Assembly (NCBI GenBank): GCA_900539625.1
Contig: UQCW01000002.1
Coordinates: 1 to 64,000, forward strand
DNA length: 64,000 bases
Direction: 5' to 3'
Origin: an uncultured Prevotella sp.
GTDB taxonomy: Bacteria > Bacteroidota > Bacteroidia > Bacteroidales > Bacteroidaceae
Shown here one piece after another: positions 52,694-61,253 of the stretch (positions are counted from its first letter, which is position 1; every line of letters starts with the position of its first letter). The notes under the pieces were generated by a model. It did no database searches. It saw only the letters and a program-made list of their open reading frames with translations, and was not told the DNA's origin. Made by a program: the position numbers and the translations under genes.

Positions 52694-53797
52694 TTATTTT
52701 TTCATTTCAACGATGTGCGTTGGTGGTTGTTCGCGGTTGCGGCGTTCCGTTTCACTGACCACTGCTTCAGCCAAAGTGCGGAAGGCCAGTCCAGTGATGG
52801 TGTCGCTATGAACCGCTGCTGGTTCGCCTTCGTCGCCGCTTTCGCAGATACCCTGAACGAGGGGGATTTCCCCCAAAAGCGGCACTTGCATTTCCTCAGC
52901 GAGCTGTTTGACACCGCCCTTGCCGAAGATGTAGTATTTGTTTTCCGGCAACTCTTTCGGAGTGAACCATGCCATGTTTTCCACCAGTCCAAGAATAGGC
53001 ACGTTCACCTTTTCGTTGCGGTACATGTCAATGCCCTTGCGTGCGTCGGCCAGTGCCACTTGCTGCGGAGTGGAAACGATGACGGCGCCAGTGATGGCCA
53101 GGTTCTGCAGCAAGGTGAGGTGGATGTCGCTCGTTCCCGGCGGCGTGTCGAGTACAAAGTAGTCCAGTTCGCCCCAGTCGCAATCAGCGATGAGTTGCTT
53201 GAGGGCGTTTGACGCCATACCGCCACGCCAGAGCGTTGCCGTTTCCGGATTTACGAAGAAACCGATTGAAAGAAGTTTCACGCCATATTTCATGGCAGGA
53301 ATCAGCACTTGTCGTCCGTCCTTCATTTCGGCAAAGATATTCTCGTTCTCCATGTGGAACATTTTGGGCATAGAAGGGCCAAAGATGTCGGCGTCGAGCA
53401 GTCCGACCTTATATCCGGCCTGCGCCAATGCCACAGCCAGATTGGCAGCCACTGTGCTTTTGCCAACGCCGCCCTTGCCCGAACTGACAGCAATGACGTT
53501 TTTCACCTGTGGCAGCATTTTGCCAGGTTCAGGGCGTGCCGCCTGAATCGTCTTTGTCTTGACAGTCACGTTGACATCTTTGTCAACGTATGTATGGATT
53601 GCAGCTTCGGCTGCTTTGACCACCGACTTTATAAACGGGTCAGTCGATTTCTCAAAGATAATGGAGAAAGAAACATTCATCCCGTCGATGCGCAGATCGT
53701 CTTCAATCATGTTGGCTTCAACGAGATTTTTGCCTGTTCCGGGATAGCGCACTGTTGCCAGAGCGTCAGTGATGAGTTTGGGGTATATCTGAAGCAT
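52694..53797 (-). CDS. mrp: Mrp/NBP35-family P-loop ATPase
   Basis: A 367-residue protein with an N-terminal MIP18-like (DUF59) domain (1-85) and a MinD-like ATPase domain. The deviant Walker A is SGKGGVGKST (about residues 106-115), followed by LLDADIFGPSMPKMF and DTPPGTSD. Mrp/ApbC proteins bind and transfer Fe-S clusters in the cytoplasm. The usual CxxC in the segment after VENMAWF is replaced by Thr-Pro-Lys-Glu-Leu-Pro, so cluster binding through that motif is not possible. It follows the 53821 gene by 23 bp on the same strand. Confidence 0.9.
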   Translation of the reverse strand: MLQIYPKLITDALATVRYPGTGKNLVEANMIEDDLRIDGMNVSFSIIFEKSTDPFIKSVVKAAEAAIHTYVDKDVNVTVKTKTIQAARPEPGKMLPQVKNVIAVSSGKGGVGKSTVAANLAVALAQAGYKVGLLDADIFGPSMPKMFHMENENIFAEMKDGRQVLIPAMKYGVKLLSIGFFVNPETATLWRGGMASNALKQLIADCDWGELDYFVLDTPPGTSDIHLTLLQNLAITGAVIVSTPQQVALADARKGIDMYRNEKVNVPILGLVENMAWFTPKELPENKYYIFGKGGVKQLAEEMQVPLLGEIPLVQGICESGDEGEPAAVHSDTITGLAFRTLAEAVVSETERRNREQPPTHIVEMKK

Positions 53798-53820
53798 TTT
53801 AATTATTGTTTTACCATTAC

Positions 53821-54399
53821 TTATTGCATTTCATCTGGAGAAATGCCCAATGCGCGAGTCAGCGAATAGCCTAACAAGTCTTGTTTGAAACCTTCTCCTT
53901 TAATCGGTGCTGTGGTGAGAATGGTGACTTCCTTGTCTGGGTTCTTTGTCAGATGGTCGGCAATTTCTTCTCCGCATTCTTCATTGTCGCCAACGACTAC
54001 CAGGCGTTCCACTTCCTCTGCCTGCAAGATATTTTCCAGCGTCTGCAGGAAGAAAGACTTCAGACTCACCACCTTGCTGAACGCGGGGAACGCTGCCAGA
54101 CGAAATTCTCCGAGCGGACCTTTAAAGCATTTGCCGTTTAGTTCCTTGCTGAAGTCAGACGGCAGGAAATTGTCGAAGCCTTCCGCATTTTCGTCAAAGA
54201 GCACCACCACCTGAACAGTGTTGTCTCCCACGCGCAAACCGCCGTCGAGCATGGCCGATTCCAGCCATATAGCCAAGTCGGCCTTATTGACGTCGCGTTT
54301 CAGAAGGCGTTCGTAGTTGGATCTGAATATATATCCCATCTTGTCGAGGAAAACGGCGTCAACAAGAATGACGTTTTTAGCCCATTTGTTAGAACTCAT
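53821..54399 (-). CDS. Conserved Bacteroidales protein (possibly DUF6621)
   Basis: A 192-residue cytoplasmic protein upstream of mrp and likely co-transcribed. The fold looks alpha/beta, with strand-like segments NVILVDAVFLDKMGYIF, TVQVVVLFDEN and RLVVVGDNEECGEEIADHL, resembling a small NYN-like or Rossmann-like domain. No catalytic motif is certain. I recall this family next to mrp in other Bacteroidales, annotated as DUF6621, but cannot confirm it. A role with Mrp in Fe-S or RNA metabolism is only a guess from position. Confidence 0.7.
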   Translation of the reverse strand: MSSNKWAKNVILVDAVFLDKMGYIFRSNYERLLKRDVNKADLAIWLESAMLDGGLRVGDNTVQVVVLFDENAEGFDNFLPSDFSKELNGKCFKGPLGEFRLAAFPAFSKVVSLKSFFLQTLENILQAEEVERLVVVGDNEECGEEIADHLTKNPDKEVTILTTAPIKGEGFKQDLLGYSLTRALGISPDEMQ

Positions 54400-54568
54400 A
54401 TAATATGTATGGTTATTTAGTAGGTGTAGTCATTGTTAAGAACGTAGGTGGTCCTGCATTCAGTATGCAAACTTACTCATTTTTTCTGGGATAGGCAATC
54501 AGAGGGAACGTCCATTCTCGCCGCGCTTCCCATAGAAAGCCCTTGTTTTATGTATAAATAATCTGTTT

Positions 54569-54622
54569 GCCTATAATTTTATGCAACATCCTTGCATATA
54601 TGCGTGTATAGTTGTAACTTTG
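54569..54622 (+). promoter_or_regulatory. argR promoter with candidate ArgR operator
   Basis: TTG (54592-54594), 20 bp, and TAACTTTG (54615-54622) form a Bacteroidetes promoter. Just upstream, GCCTA and TATGC half-sites 6 bp apart (54569-54584) resemble the site at 49543-49558, and GCATATATGC overlaps the -33 region. This suggests ArgR autoregulation. Confidence 0.5.
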
Positions 54623-54647
54623 CCGCATAATTATAACATAGATATTC

Positions 54648-55133
54648 ATGAAACAACGATACGATCGTTTAGAGACATTACGAATAATCCTTTCGCGCGG
54701 TGAGGCCGGCAGTCAGGAAAGCATATTGCGTCAGCTCACGCACATGGGCTTCGATGTGACCCAGGCAACCCTCTCGCGCGACTTGCGAAAGCTCAAGGCT
54801 GTGAAGGTGCCTTATGGCGACAGTTACCGATACATCCTGCCTGAACATCCCCACTATCAGCGCAACACCCAGCCCTCCACGCTCTCAGACTTTCTGCGTG
54901 CAACGGGTTTCGAATCGCTGGCGTTTTCAGGCAATCTGGCCGTTATCCACACGCGTCCGGGCTACGCCGGAGGTTTGGCTTCCGACATCGATGCCCGCCG
55001 CCTGCCTGAGGTGGTTGGCACCATCGCTGGTGACGATGCCATCTTGATTGTCATAGCAGAAGACGTTTCCCGTCAGGATTTTGTGGATGCGCTTGCCACG
55101 GTCATTCCGGCCATCAAAAGCGTCATGTTGTAG
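54648..55133 (+). CDS. argR: Arginine repressor ArgR
   Basis: A 161-residue regulator. The N-terminal winged helix (1-70) has the family block SRGEAGSQESILRQL and VTQATLSRDLRKLKAVKVP. The C-terminal hexamerisation and arginine-binding domain (80-155) ends with GTIAGDDAILIVIAED, where the GD pair contacts arginine. It should repress the arg operon it heads and perhaps the carbamoyltransferase gene at 48430. First gene of argR-GNAT-argG-argC-argD. Confidence 0.95.
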   Translation: MKQRYDRLETLRIILSRGEAGSQESILRQLTHMGFDVTQATLSRDLRKLKAVKVPYGDSYRYILPEHPHYQRNTQPSTLSDFLRATGFESLAFSGNLAVIHTRPGYAGGLASDIDARRLPEVVGTIAGDDAILIVIAEDVSRQDFVDALATVIPAIKSVML

Positions 55134-55190
55134 TCACTTACTTATCAACTCCGCTCTCATGTAAGAGAAAATCAAAACACACAAGATAAA

Positions 55191-55832
55191 ATGGAAGAAT
55201 ATAACGACGGCATCCGGGTTATTGTAGCCGACGGATCACATGAAAAGTATGTAGATACCATACTTCAAACAATCACTGACTCAGCAAAGGTGCGTGGGTC
55301 GGGCATCGCTTCCCGTACGCATGAATATGTGGCCACGAAGATGCGAGAGCGAAAGGCCGTCATTGCTCTTTATGGCGACGAGTTTGCCGGATTTTGCTAC
55401 ATTGAGAGTTGGGAAAACAAGCATTATGTTGCCAATTCCGGTTTGATTGTCGTTCCGAAATTTCGCGGTCATCATCTCGCCACGCGCATCAAGCGTCTGG
55501 CCTTTTCACTCTCTCGTACGCGTTGGCCGCATGCCAAATTGTTCGGCCTTACCAGTTCCGGTGCGGTGATGCGCATCAACACCGCCTTGGGCTACGTGCC
55601 AGTTCCGTTTGCCGAGCTCACGCAAGACGATGAATACTGGAAGGGTTGCGGCACGCCCGATGCGCCATGCTGCATCAACTGCGATGTCTTGGCCCGCACT
55701 GGCCGAAAATATTGCGTCTGCACCGGCATGCTCTACGATCCGGCCCGCCACGTTGGTGAACCCTTGCCTGAGCCCATTCCGCAGGATGTGATAGACTTTA
55801 TCAAAAAGGCGGAAGGCAGCGACGCTGAGTAA
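55191..55832 (+). CDS. GNAT acyltransferase in the arg operon (candidate glutamate N-acyltransferase)
   Basis: A 213-residue protein. The GNAT core (about 8-140) shows the acyl-CoA loop VVPKFRGHHLATRI (88-101) and the following MRINTALGYVPV block. The C-terminal tail is unusual: six Cys within 25 residues (153, 160, 161, 164, 175, 177), a likely zinc or Fe-S site. It lies between argR and argG, 57 bp after the repressor. No classical argA or argJ is in the window, so this gene is the best local candidate for making N-acetyl- or N-succinylglutamate, the first step. That role is inferred from position; the family is otherwise just a GNAT. Confidence 0.75.
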   Translation: MEEYNDGIRVIVADGSHEKYVDTILQTITDSAKVRGSGIASRTHEYVATKMRERKAVIALYGDEFAGFCYIESWENKHYVANSGLIVVPKFRGHHLATRIKRLAFSLSRTRWPHAKLFGLTSSGAVMRINTALGYVPVPFAELTQDDEYWKGCGTPDAPCCINCDVLARTGRKYCVCTGMLYDPARHVGEPLPEPIPQDVIDFIKKAEGSDAE

Positions 55833-55928
55833 TTGCTCAAGTTTTTTAAATCATTATTTAAGAGCGTCTTGCCAGAAAAGACAAATCCAAACCATACCGA
55901 CATCTACAACCCCAATAACATAACAAAC

Positions 55929-57140
55929 ATGGAAGAGAAAAAGAAAAAAGTCGTCGTCGCCTTCAGCGGCGGTCTCGACACCTCATATACCGTGATGTAT
56001 CTGGCCAAGGAAAAAGGCTATGAAGTATATGCCGCCTGCGCCAATACCGGCGGTTTCAGTGCAGAGCAACTCAAGACCAACGAGGAAAACGCCTACAAAC
56101 TTGGTGCCACGAAATACGTGACGCTCGACGTGACGCATGAATATTACGAGAAGAGTTTGAAATTCATGGTCTACGGAAACGTGTTGCGCAACAATGTTTA
56201 TCCCATCTCCGTTTCCTCAGAACGCATTTTCCAAGGCATGGCCATTGCGCGTTACGCCAAGGAAATCGGTGCCGACGCCATTGCCCACGGTTCAACGGGG
56301 GCTGGCAACGACCAGGTGCGTTTCGACATGACCTTCCTCGTGATGTGTCCCGACATGGAAATCATCACCCTCACGCGCGACAGCAACCTCTCGCGCCAGG
56401 AGGAGGTCGACTATCTGAACAGCCACGGCTTCAGTGCTGATTTCACCAAACTGAAATACAGTTACAACGTGGGTATTTGGGGCACCAGTATCTGCGGTGG
56501 CGAAATTCTTGACTCAAAACAGGGACTTCCGGAAACTGCCTATCTGAAGCAAGTGACCAAGACCGGCACAGAGCAGTTGGCCCTCACCTTCGAGAAAGGC
56601 GAACTCAAAGCTGTCAACGGCGAGCACTTCGACGACCCCATCGCTGCCATCTGCAAGGTGGAAGAAATCGGTGCGGCTTATGGTATCGGCCGTGACATGC
56701 ACGTCGGCGACACCATCATCGGCATCAAGGGTCGTGTCGGTTTTGAAGCCGCAGCCCCCGCGCTGATCATTGGCGCCCACCGCTTCTTGGAGAAATACAC
56801 GCTCTCGAAGTGGCAGCAATATTGGAAAGACCAAGTGGCCAATTGGTATGGTATGTTCCTTCATGAAAGCCAGTATCTTGAGCCCGTCATGCGCGACATC
56901 GAAGCCATGCTGACCAGTTCGCAGCGCTACGTCAATGGCACCGTCACCCTCGAGCTCCGTCCGCTCGGTTTCTCAACCGTTGGTGTCGACAGCGCAGACG
57001 ATTTGGTCAAGACCAAGTTTGGCGAATATGGCGAAACGCAGAAGGGCTGGACGGCCGACGATGCCAAGGGCTTCATCAAGGTGCTTTCAACGCCGCTGCG
57101 TGTGTTCTATGCTAACCACCAGAGCGACGAACAGAAATAA
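55929..57140 (+). CDS. argG: Argininosuccinate synthase
   Basis: A 403-residue enzyme from the ATG at 55929; a TTG 96 bp earlier gives a longer frame without family support. The ATP pyrophosphatase P-loop is FSGGLDTSYT (about residues 12-21), and AHGSTGAGNDQVRFD binds citrulline/aspartate. It joins citrulline and aspartate with ATP to argininosuccinate. In this pathway the acyl group must be removed before or after this step by an enzyme not found here. Confidence 0.95.
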   Translation: MEEKKKKVVVAFSGGLDTSYTVMYLAKEKGYEVYAACANTGGFSAEQLKTNEENAYKLGATKYVTLDVTHEYYEKSLKFMVYGNVLRNNVYPISVSSERIFQGMAIARYAKEIGADAIAHGSTGAGNDQVRFDMTFLVMCPDMEIITLTRDSNLSRQEEVDYLNSHGFSADFTKLKYSYNVGIWGTSICGGEILDSKQGLPETAYLKQVTKTGTEQLALTFEKGELKAVNGEHFDDPIAAICKVEEIGAAYGIGRDMHVGDTIIGIKGRVGFEAAAPALIIGAHRFLEKYTLSKWQQYWKDQVANWYGMFLHESQYLEPVMRDIEAMLTSSQRYVNGTVTLELRPLGFSTVGVDSADDLVKTKFGEYGETQKGWTADDAKGFIKVLSTPLRVFYANHQSDEQK

Positions 57141-57263
57141 ACGATCACACCTACTTAACAACTTGTACTTATATATGACGGGTGTTGGGGAAGCGGCACC
57201 ACCAATGGTGTAAACCGCTTCCGCCCGCCTGTTGACAATCCCACAAAACAGTAACAGCAACAC

Positions 57264-58232
57264 ATGATTCGCATAGGCATCATTGGCGGCGCAGGCTATA
57301 CCGCAGGCGAACTCTGCCGACTTTTGTTAAACCATCCCGAGGCTGAAATCGTTTTCATCAACAGCGAAAGCAACGCCGGCAATCTCATCACCGACGTGCA
57401 TGAAGGGCTTTATGGAGAAACCGATATGTGCTTCACCGACGAACTCCCGTTTGAGGACGTTGATGTCGTCTATTTCTGTTTCGGTCATGGCAAGAGCACC
57501 CAGTTCTTGGCCGACCACTATATTCCTGCCGACGTTCGCATCATCGACCTCGCGCAAGACTTCCGTCTGGCCGCAGAAGGCAACGACTATGTTTACGGTT
57601 TGCCAGAGCTCAACCGCACCGCCATTCTCGGTGCGCAACACGTGGCCAATCCCGGCTGCTTCGCCACCTGCATCCAGCTCGGCCTGTTGCCTTTGGCCGA
57701 TGCCGGACTGTTGCAAGGCGATGTCAGCGTCAACGCCATCACGGGTTCCACGGGAGCAGGAGTCAAACCCTCTTCCACCACCCATTTCTCCTGGCGCTCG
57801 GGCAACATGAGCATCTACAAGGCTTTCCAACACCAGCACGTTCCAGAAATTGTGCAGTCGTTGCAGCAGCTCCAGCCGTCGTTTGAAGGCGCCATCGACT
57901 TCATCCCCTATCGCGGCGACTTTCCGCGCGGCATCTTCGCCACAGAGGTCATCACTTGCGACGTCCCCGAAGAAGAAATCGCCGACCTCTATCGCGACTT
58001 CTACAGCGATGCCCCGTTCACGCACTATGTGGACCGCGCCGTCGACCTCAAGCAAGTGGTCAACACCAACAAATGTCTCATCCATGCGGAGCGCCACGGC
58101 AACAAACTCCTTGTCACTTCCGTCATCGACAACCTTCTCAAGGGCGCTTCTGGACAGGCCGTGCAAAACATGAACCTCATGTTTGAACTTGAGGAAGACG
58201 CAGGCTTGCGACTCAAACCCCTTGCCTTCTGA
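57264..58232 (+). CDS. argC: N-acyl-gamma-glutamyl-phosphate reductase
   Basis: A 322-residue NADPH-dependent enzyme. The nucleotide-binding start is GIIGGAGYTAGELCRLLLNHP; the catalytic Cys is in NPGCFATC (about residue 131) and the substrate loop is TGSTGAGVKPS. It reduces N-acyl-glutamyl phosphate to the semialdehyde. Together with argD it supplies N-acylornithine. It follows argG by 123 bp; the gap carries a CCTACTTA motif at 57147 and no gene. Confidence 0.95.
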   Translation: MIRIGIIGGAGYTAGELCRLLLNHPEAEIVFINSESNAGNLITDVHEGLYGETDMCFTDELPFEDVDVVYFCFGHGKSTQFLADHYIPADVRIIDLAQDFRLAAEGNDYVYGLPELNRTAILGAQHVANPGCFATCIQLGLLPLADAGLLQGDVSVNAITGSTGAGVKPSSTTHFSWRSGNMSIYKAFQHQHVPEIVQSLQQLQPSFEGAIDFIPYRGDFPRGIFATEVITCDVPEEEIADLYRDFYSDAPFTHYVDRAVDLKQVVNTNKCLIHAERHGNKLLVTSVIDNLLKGASGQAVQNMNLMFELEEDAGLRLKPLAF

Positions 58233-58290
58233 TTCTTTCTTTGGAGGGCTGGCGCCCGTTGTAAATCCAACTACTTACCAACTTAAGTCC

Positions 58291-59424
58291 ATGCAATTAT
58301 ACCCCGTATTTCCGCTCTTCGACATCAATATCGTCAAGGGTGAAGGCTGCCACGTTTGGGACAGCGAAGGCCAGGAATATCTTGACCTTTACGGCGGCCA
58401 TGCCGTCATCAGCATCGGTCATTGCCATCCGCATTATGTCGAGAAACTCACCCAGCAACTGAACACGCTTGGATTCTATTCCAATTCCGTTATCAACCAT
58501 TTGCAGGAGCAACTCGCCGAGCGCCTTGGAAAAGCCTGTGGTTATGACAACTATCAGCTCTTCCTCGTCAATTCCGGTGCCGAGGCCAACGAAAACGCTT
58601 TGAAGCTTGCCTCGTTCCACACGGGACGCAAGCGCATCCTCGCCGCCTCAAAAGCCTTCCACGGCCGCACCTCCCTGGCGGTTGAAGCCACCGACAATCC
58701 AAAAATCGTTGCTCCCGTCAATGCCAACGGCCATGTGCAATTCCTTCCGCTCAATGACCTTGAAGCCTTCCAAAGCGAACTCGCCAAGGGCGATGTGGCG
58801 GCAGTCATTGTTGAATGTATTCAAGGCGTGGGTGGCATCCGTCTTGCCACATCCGAGTTCATGCAGGGGCTTCGCAAAGCCTGCAGCGAGAACGGAACAG
58901 TGCTCATCTGCGACGAGATACAGTGTGGCTATGGGCGTAGCGGCAAATTCTTCGCCCATCAGCACACAGGTGTCCGTCCCGACATCATCACCTGCGCCAA
59001 AGGCATCGGCAACGGTTTTCCTATGGGCGCGGTGCTCATCTCCCCCCAGTTTAAAGCCGTCTTCGGTCAGCTCGGCACCACCTTCGGTGGCAACCATCTG
59101 GCCTGCACGGCAGCCCTGGCTGTGCTTGATGTCATCGAGGAAGAACACCTCGTTGAAAACGCCGCCAGCGTCGGCAGTTACCTCCTTGCCCAGCTGAAAA
59201 CTTTGGTCGCCGAAACCCCGTCCATCGTTGACGTGCGTGGCGAGGGCCTCATGATAGGCATCGAGTTTTCCGACAGCATCAAGACACTGAGAACGCGTTT
59301 GGTGAAGGAGCAGCACGTCTTCACGGGCGCCGCTTCAACCAATATACTACGCCTCCTTCCGCCGCTCAGCCTCACCAAGGCAGAGGCCGACGATTTCCTG
59401 AGCCGCCTCAAACAGGTGCTCTGA
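58291..59424 (+). CDS. argD: N-acylornithine aminotransferase
   Basis: A 377-residue class III aminotransferase from the ATG at 58291; a longer frame upstream overlaps the end of argC and lacks family support. Marks include YLDLYGGHAVISIGH, NSGAEANENALKLA (PLP phosphate and ring site) and the PLP lysine in TCAKGIGNGFP. It makes N-acetyl- or N-succinylornithine from the semialdehyde, with glutamate as amino donor. It also may serve in lysine synthesis, as in other bacteria. Last gene of the operon; terminator at 59476-59542. Confidence 0.94.
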   Translation: MQLYPVFPLFDINIVKGEGCHVWDSEGQEYLDLYGGHAVISIGHCHPHYVEKLTQQLNTLGFYSNSVINHLQEQLAERLGKACGYDNYQLFLVNSGAEANENALKLASFHTGRKRILAASKAFHGRTSLAVEATDNPKIVAPVNANGHVQFLPLNDLEAFQSELAKGDVAAVIVECIQGVGGIRLATSEFMQGLRKACSENGTVLICDEIQCGYGRSGKFFAHQHTGVRPDIITCAKGIGNGFPMGAVLISPQFKAVFGQLGTTFGGNHLACTAALAVLDVIEEEHLVENAASVGSYLLAQLKTLVAETPSIVDVRGEGLMIGIEFSDSIKTLRTRLVKEQHVFTGAASTNILRLLPPLSLTKAEADDFLSRLKQVL

Positions 59425-59475
59425 GGGGGAGCAGATGGTTTGTAATTGAGTGAAACCGGAAAGAACCATTCCGGG

Positions 59476-59542
59476 AAAATGGCACATGACATATAATGGC
59501 TTCTTTAAAAGAAAATCCATTACATGCCGTGTGCCATTTTTT
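59476..59542 (+). terminator. Terminator of the arg operon
   Basis: A 24-bp stem with two mismatches and one wobble (starts AAAATGGCACA at 59476-59499, pairs with 59517-59540), followed by TTTTTTG. Lies 52 bp after the argD stop. Confidence 0.85.
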
Positions 59543-59672
59543 GTTTTGACGTCACAAAAGAAAACCGACAGGAACTGCGCCAGCGCGGTTTGTTGGCTAA
59601 AACAGTGAGAATATCAAGCTGCCGAACAATTGCGAAATTCGATACGCTCATACGGGATTATTGTTTTTTATG

Positions 59673-59688
59673 CTTACCTTTGTAAGCA
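59673..59688 (+). promoter_or_regulatory. dinD promoter region with palindrome
   Basis: TACCTTTG (59675-59682) is a Bacteroidetes -7 element. It lies inside the palindrome GCTTAC/GTAAGC (59673-59688), a plausible operator for a damage-responsive repressor, though no known LexA site was recognised. The rest of the 59543-59769 gap has no gene. Confidence 0.45.
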
Positions 59689-59769
59689 AGTACCTATCTA
59701 ATAAATTAGGCCAGCTAAGAGATAGGCCGACTCAAAGTGATTTAGGCTAAAAAAACGATATAATATAAT

Positions 59770-60639
59770 ATGGACATCCAGAGAATAAACCAGCATACGT
59801 CCGCATTCAATGAGATTACGCATTTCATAGAAAGTGAGAACGGTAAAGAGAAGGTTGAAGTTTGGTTCGCACGCGAACTTCAATCAGTGCTTGGGTATGC
59901 CCGTTGGGAGAATTTTACGGTAGCAATAAGCAGAGCGGTAGAATCATGCAAGTCGCAGAATATCAATGTGGATGATCATTTTCGTGACGTCACGAAAATG
60001 ATTAGTTTGGCAAAGGGTGCCAAGCGTGAAATCAAGGACTATATGTTGACACGCTTTGCTTGTTATCTTATAGCTCAGAATGGTGACCCCAAGAAAGAAG
60101 AAATCGCTTTTGCACAGGGCTATTTCGCTTTGCAGACGCGACGGGCAGAACTTATTGCTGAGCATTTGCAGCAAATATCTCGTTTGGAGACACGCGACCG
60201 TCTGCGTGCTTCAGAGAAACAGTTGTCGCGCAATATATATGAGCGTGGTGTTGATGACAAGGGCTTCGGGCGCATACGTTCAAAGGGTGACACTGCTTTG
60301 TTTGGAGGGCATACGACGGAGGATATGAAACTCCGTCTTGGCATAAAGGCAACACGTCCGTTGGCCGACTTTCTTCCTACACTGACCATTGCAGCCAAGA
60401 ATCTCGCAACAGAGATGACCAACTATAATGTGGAGCAAAAGAATCTTTATGGGGAAGGCACCATAACGACCGAACACATACAAAATAATGTCAGTGTGAG
60501 GCAAATGCTCGGGCAACGAGGTATAAAACCCGAAAATCTCCCTCCTGCGGAGGATATAAAGAAGGTGGAGCGTAGAGTGGCAAGCAACGAGAAGAAAATA
60601 GAAAAGACTTCAAGCAAATTGCCCCAAAAGATAGAGTAA
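59770..60639 (+). CDS. dinD: DNA damage-inducible protein D (DinD)
   Basis: A 289-residue protein. The N-terminal BRO-N/KilA-N-like part (about 15-115) has WFARELQSVLGYARWENF, DVTKMISLAKGAKREIKDYM and LTRFACYLIAQNGDPKK, the typical DinD blocks. The middle (GVDDKGFGRIRSKGDTALFGGHTTEDMK) and the charged C-terminus are also family-typical. In E. coli DinD is SOS-induced and inhibits RecA filaments. Such genes often sit in mobile or variable regions. It is alone here, with an imperfect hairpin at 60660-60700 after its stop. Confidence 0.9.
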   Translation: MDIQRINQHTSAFNEITHFIESENGKEKVEVWFARELQSVLGYARWENFTVAISRAVESCKSQNINVDDHFRDVTKMISLAKGAKREIKDYMLTRFACYLIAQNGDPKKEEIAFAQGYFALQTRRAELIAEHLQQISRLETRDRLRASEKQLSRNIYERGVDDKGFGRIRSKGDTALFGGHTTEDMKLRLGIKATRPLADFLPTLTIAAKNLATEMTNYNVEQKNLYGEGTITTEHIQNNVSVRQMLGQRGIKPENLPPAEDIKKVERRVASNEKKIEKTSSKLPQKIE

Positions 60640-60659
60640 CTCAGATATTAATAATGACT

Positions 60660-60700
60660 AAGAGGGCGTTCTAAAGCAATAGGTTTTAGAACGCCTTCTT
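60660..60700 (+). terminator. Hairpin after dinD
   Basis: A 16-bp stem with one wobble (60660-60675 with 60685-60700; AGAACGCC arms), 9-base loop. No T-run follows, so it may be a 3' stabiliser or factor-dependent terminator. Confidence 0.6.
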
Positions 60701-60755
60701 AGCGCATACGCCGAAAACTGTGGAACTCTCGCCGCTGTTTCATTCCCTATGTCTC

Positions 60756-60874
60756 TCAGCGCATCTGGCACCAGACACATCCGAATCTGCTCCCTGCGAC
60801 ATCCGAATCTGCTCCCTGCAACGTTCGAATCTGGCACCAGCGACGTTCGCGTCTGCTCCCAGCGACGTTTGCAC
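60756..60874. repeat. 22-bp tandem repeat 3' of dinD
   Basis: Five to six units with an exact 22-bp period; the phase-marking words CATCCGAATCTG or CGTTCG..TCTG start at 60778, 60800, 60822, 60844 and 60866. Units differ by substitutions but never in length. It lies 117 bp after dinD. The rest of 60875-61076 has no gene. Confidence 0.85.
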
Positions 60875-61076
60875 ACGGGGCGGCATTCGCCAAAAGTCAT
60901 AATTCCTGCATCGGGAGGAAAGGTGGAAATCGGGTGAAAGGCGTGTTCTGTTTCTCCCAACGTATTCCCTGTTTTCTTCCCATCCGTCCCCAGTGGCCAT
61001 GAACGCTTGCCGTTTGAATCCGCTTCCTTTCACTCAATTTCATGGCGAGGGGAGGAAAATAAAGAGCGCGTTTTGT

Positions 61077-61108
61077 TTTGGCCATTCAGAAAAGTAGCAT
61101 TACCTTTG
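61077..61108 (+). promoter_or_regulatory. Promoter of the first transglutaminase lipoprotein gene
   Basis: TTTG (61077-61080), 20 bp, TACCTTTG (61101-61108). The stretch TTTTGTTTTG before it is shared with the promoter of the second paralogue. The leader (about 140 nt) opens with a hairpin (TGCGC/GCGCA around 61117-61137). Confidence 0.7.
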
Positions 61109-61253
61109 CATCCAAATGCGCATGCTTCGAAGCGCATATTTGCTTGAAAACTTAAAGGGTGCCCAGAAAAAACAGTTGTTAATCTCGGATAATCCTGCCA
61201 GATGCATAGGCTTTTTCTCACCACCTGCTTAAATCAAAAACAATATTGCATTT

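Noticed and set aside
60756..60874. A possible CRISPR array
   Set aside because: Units follow each other directly with a 22-bp period and no unique spacers; no cas genes nearby.
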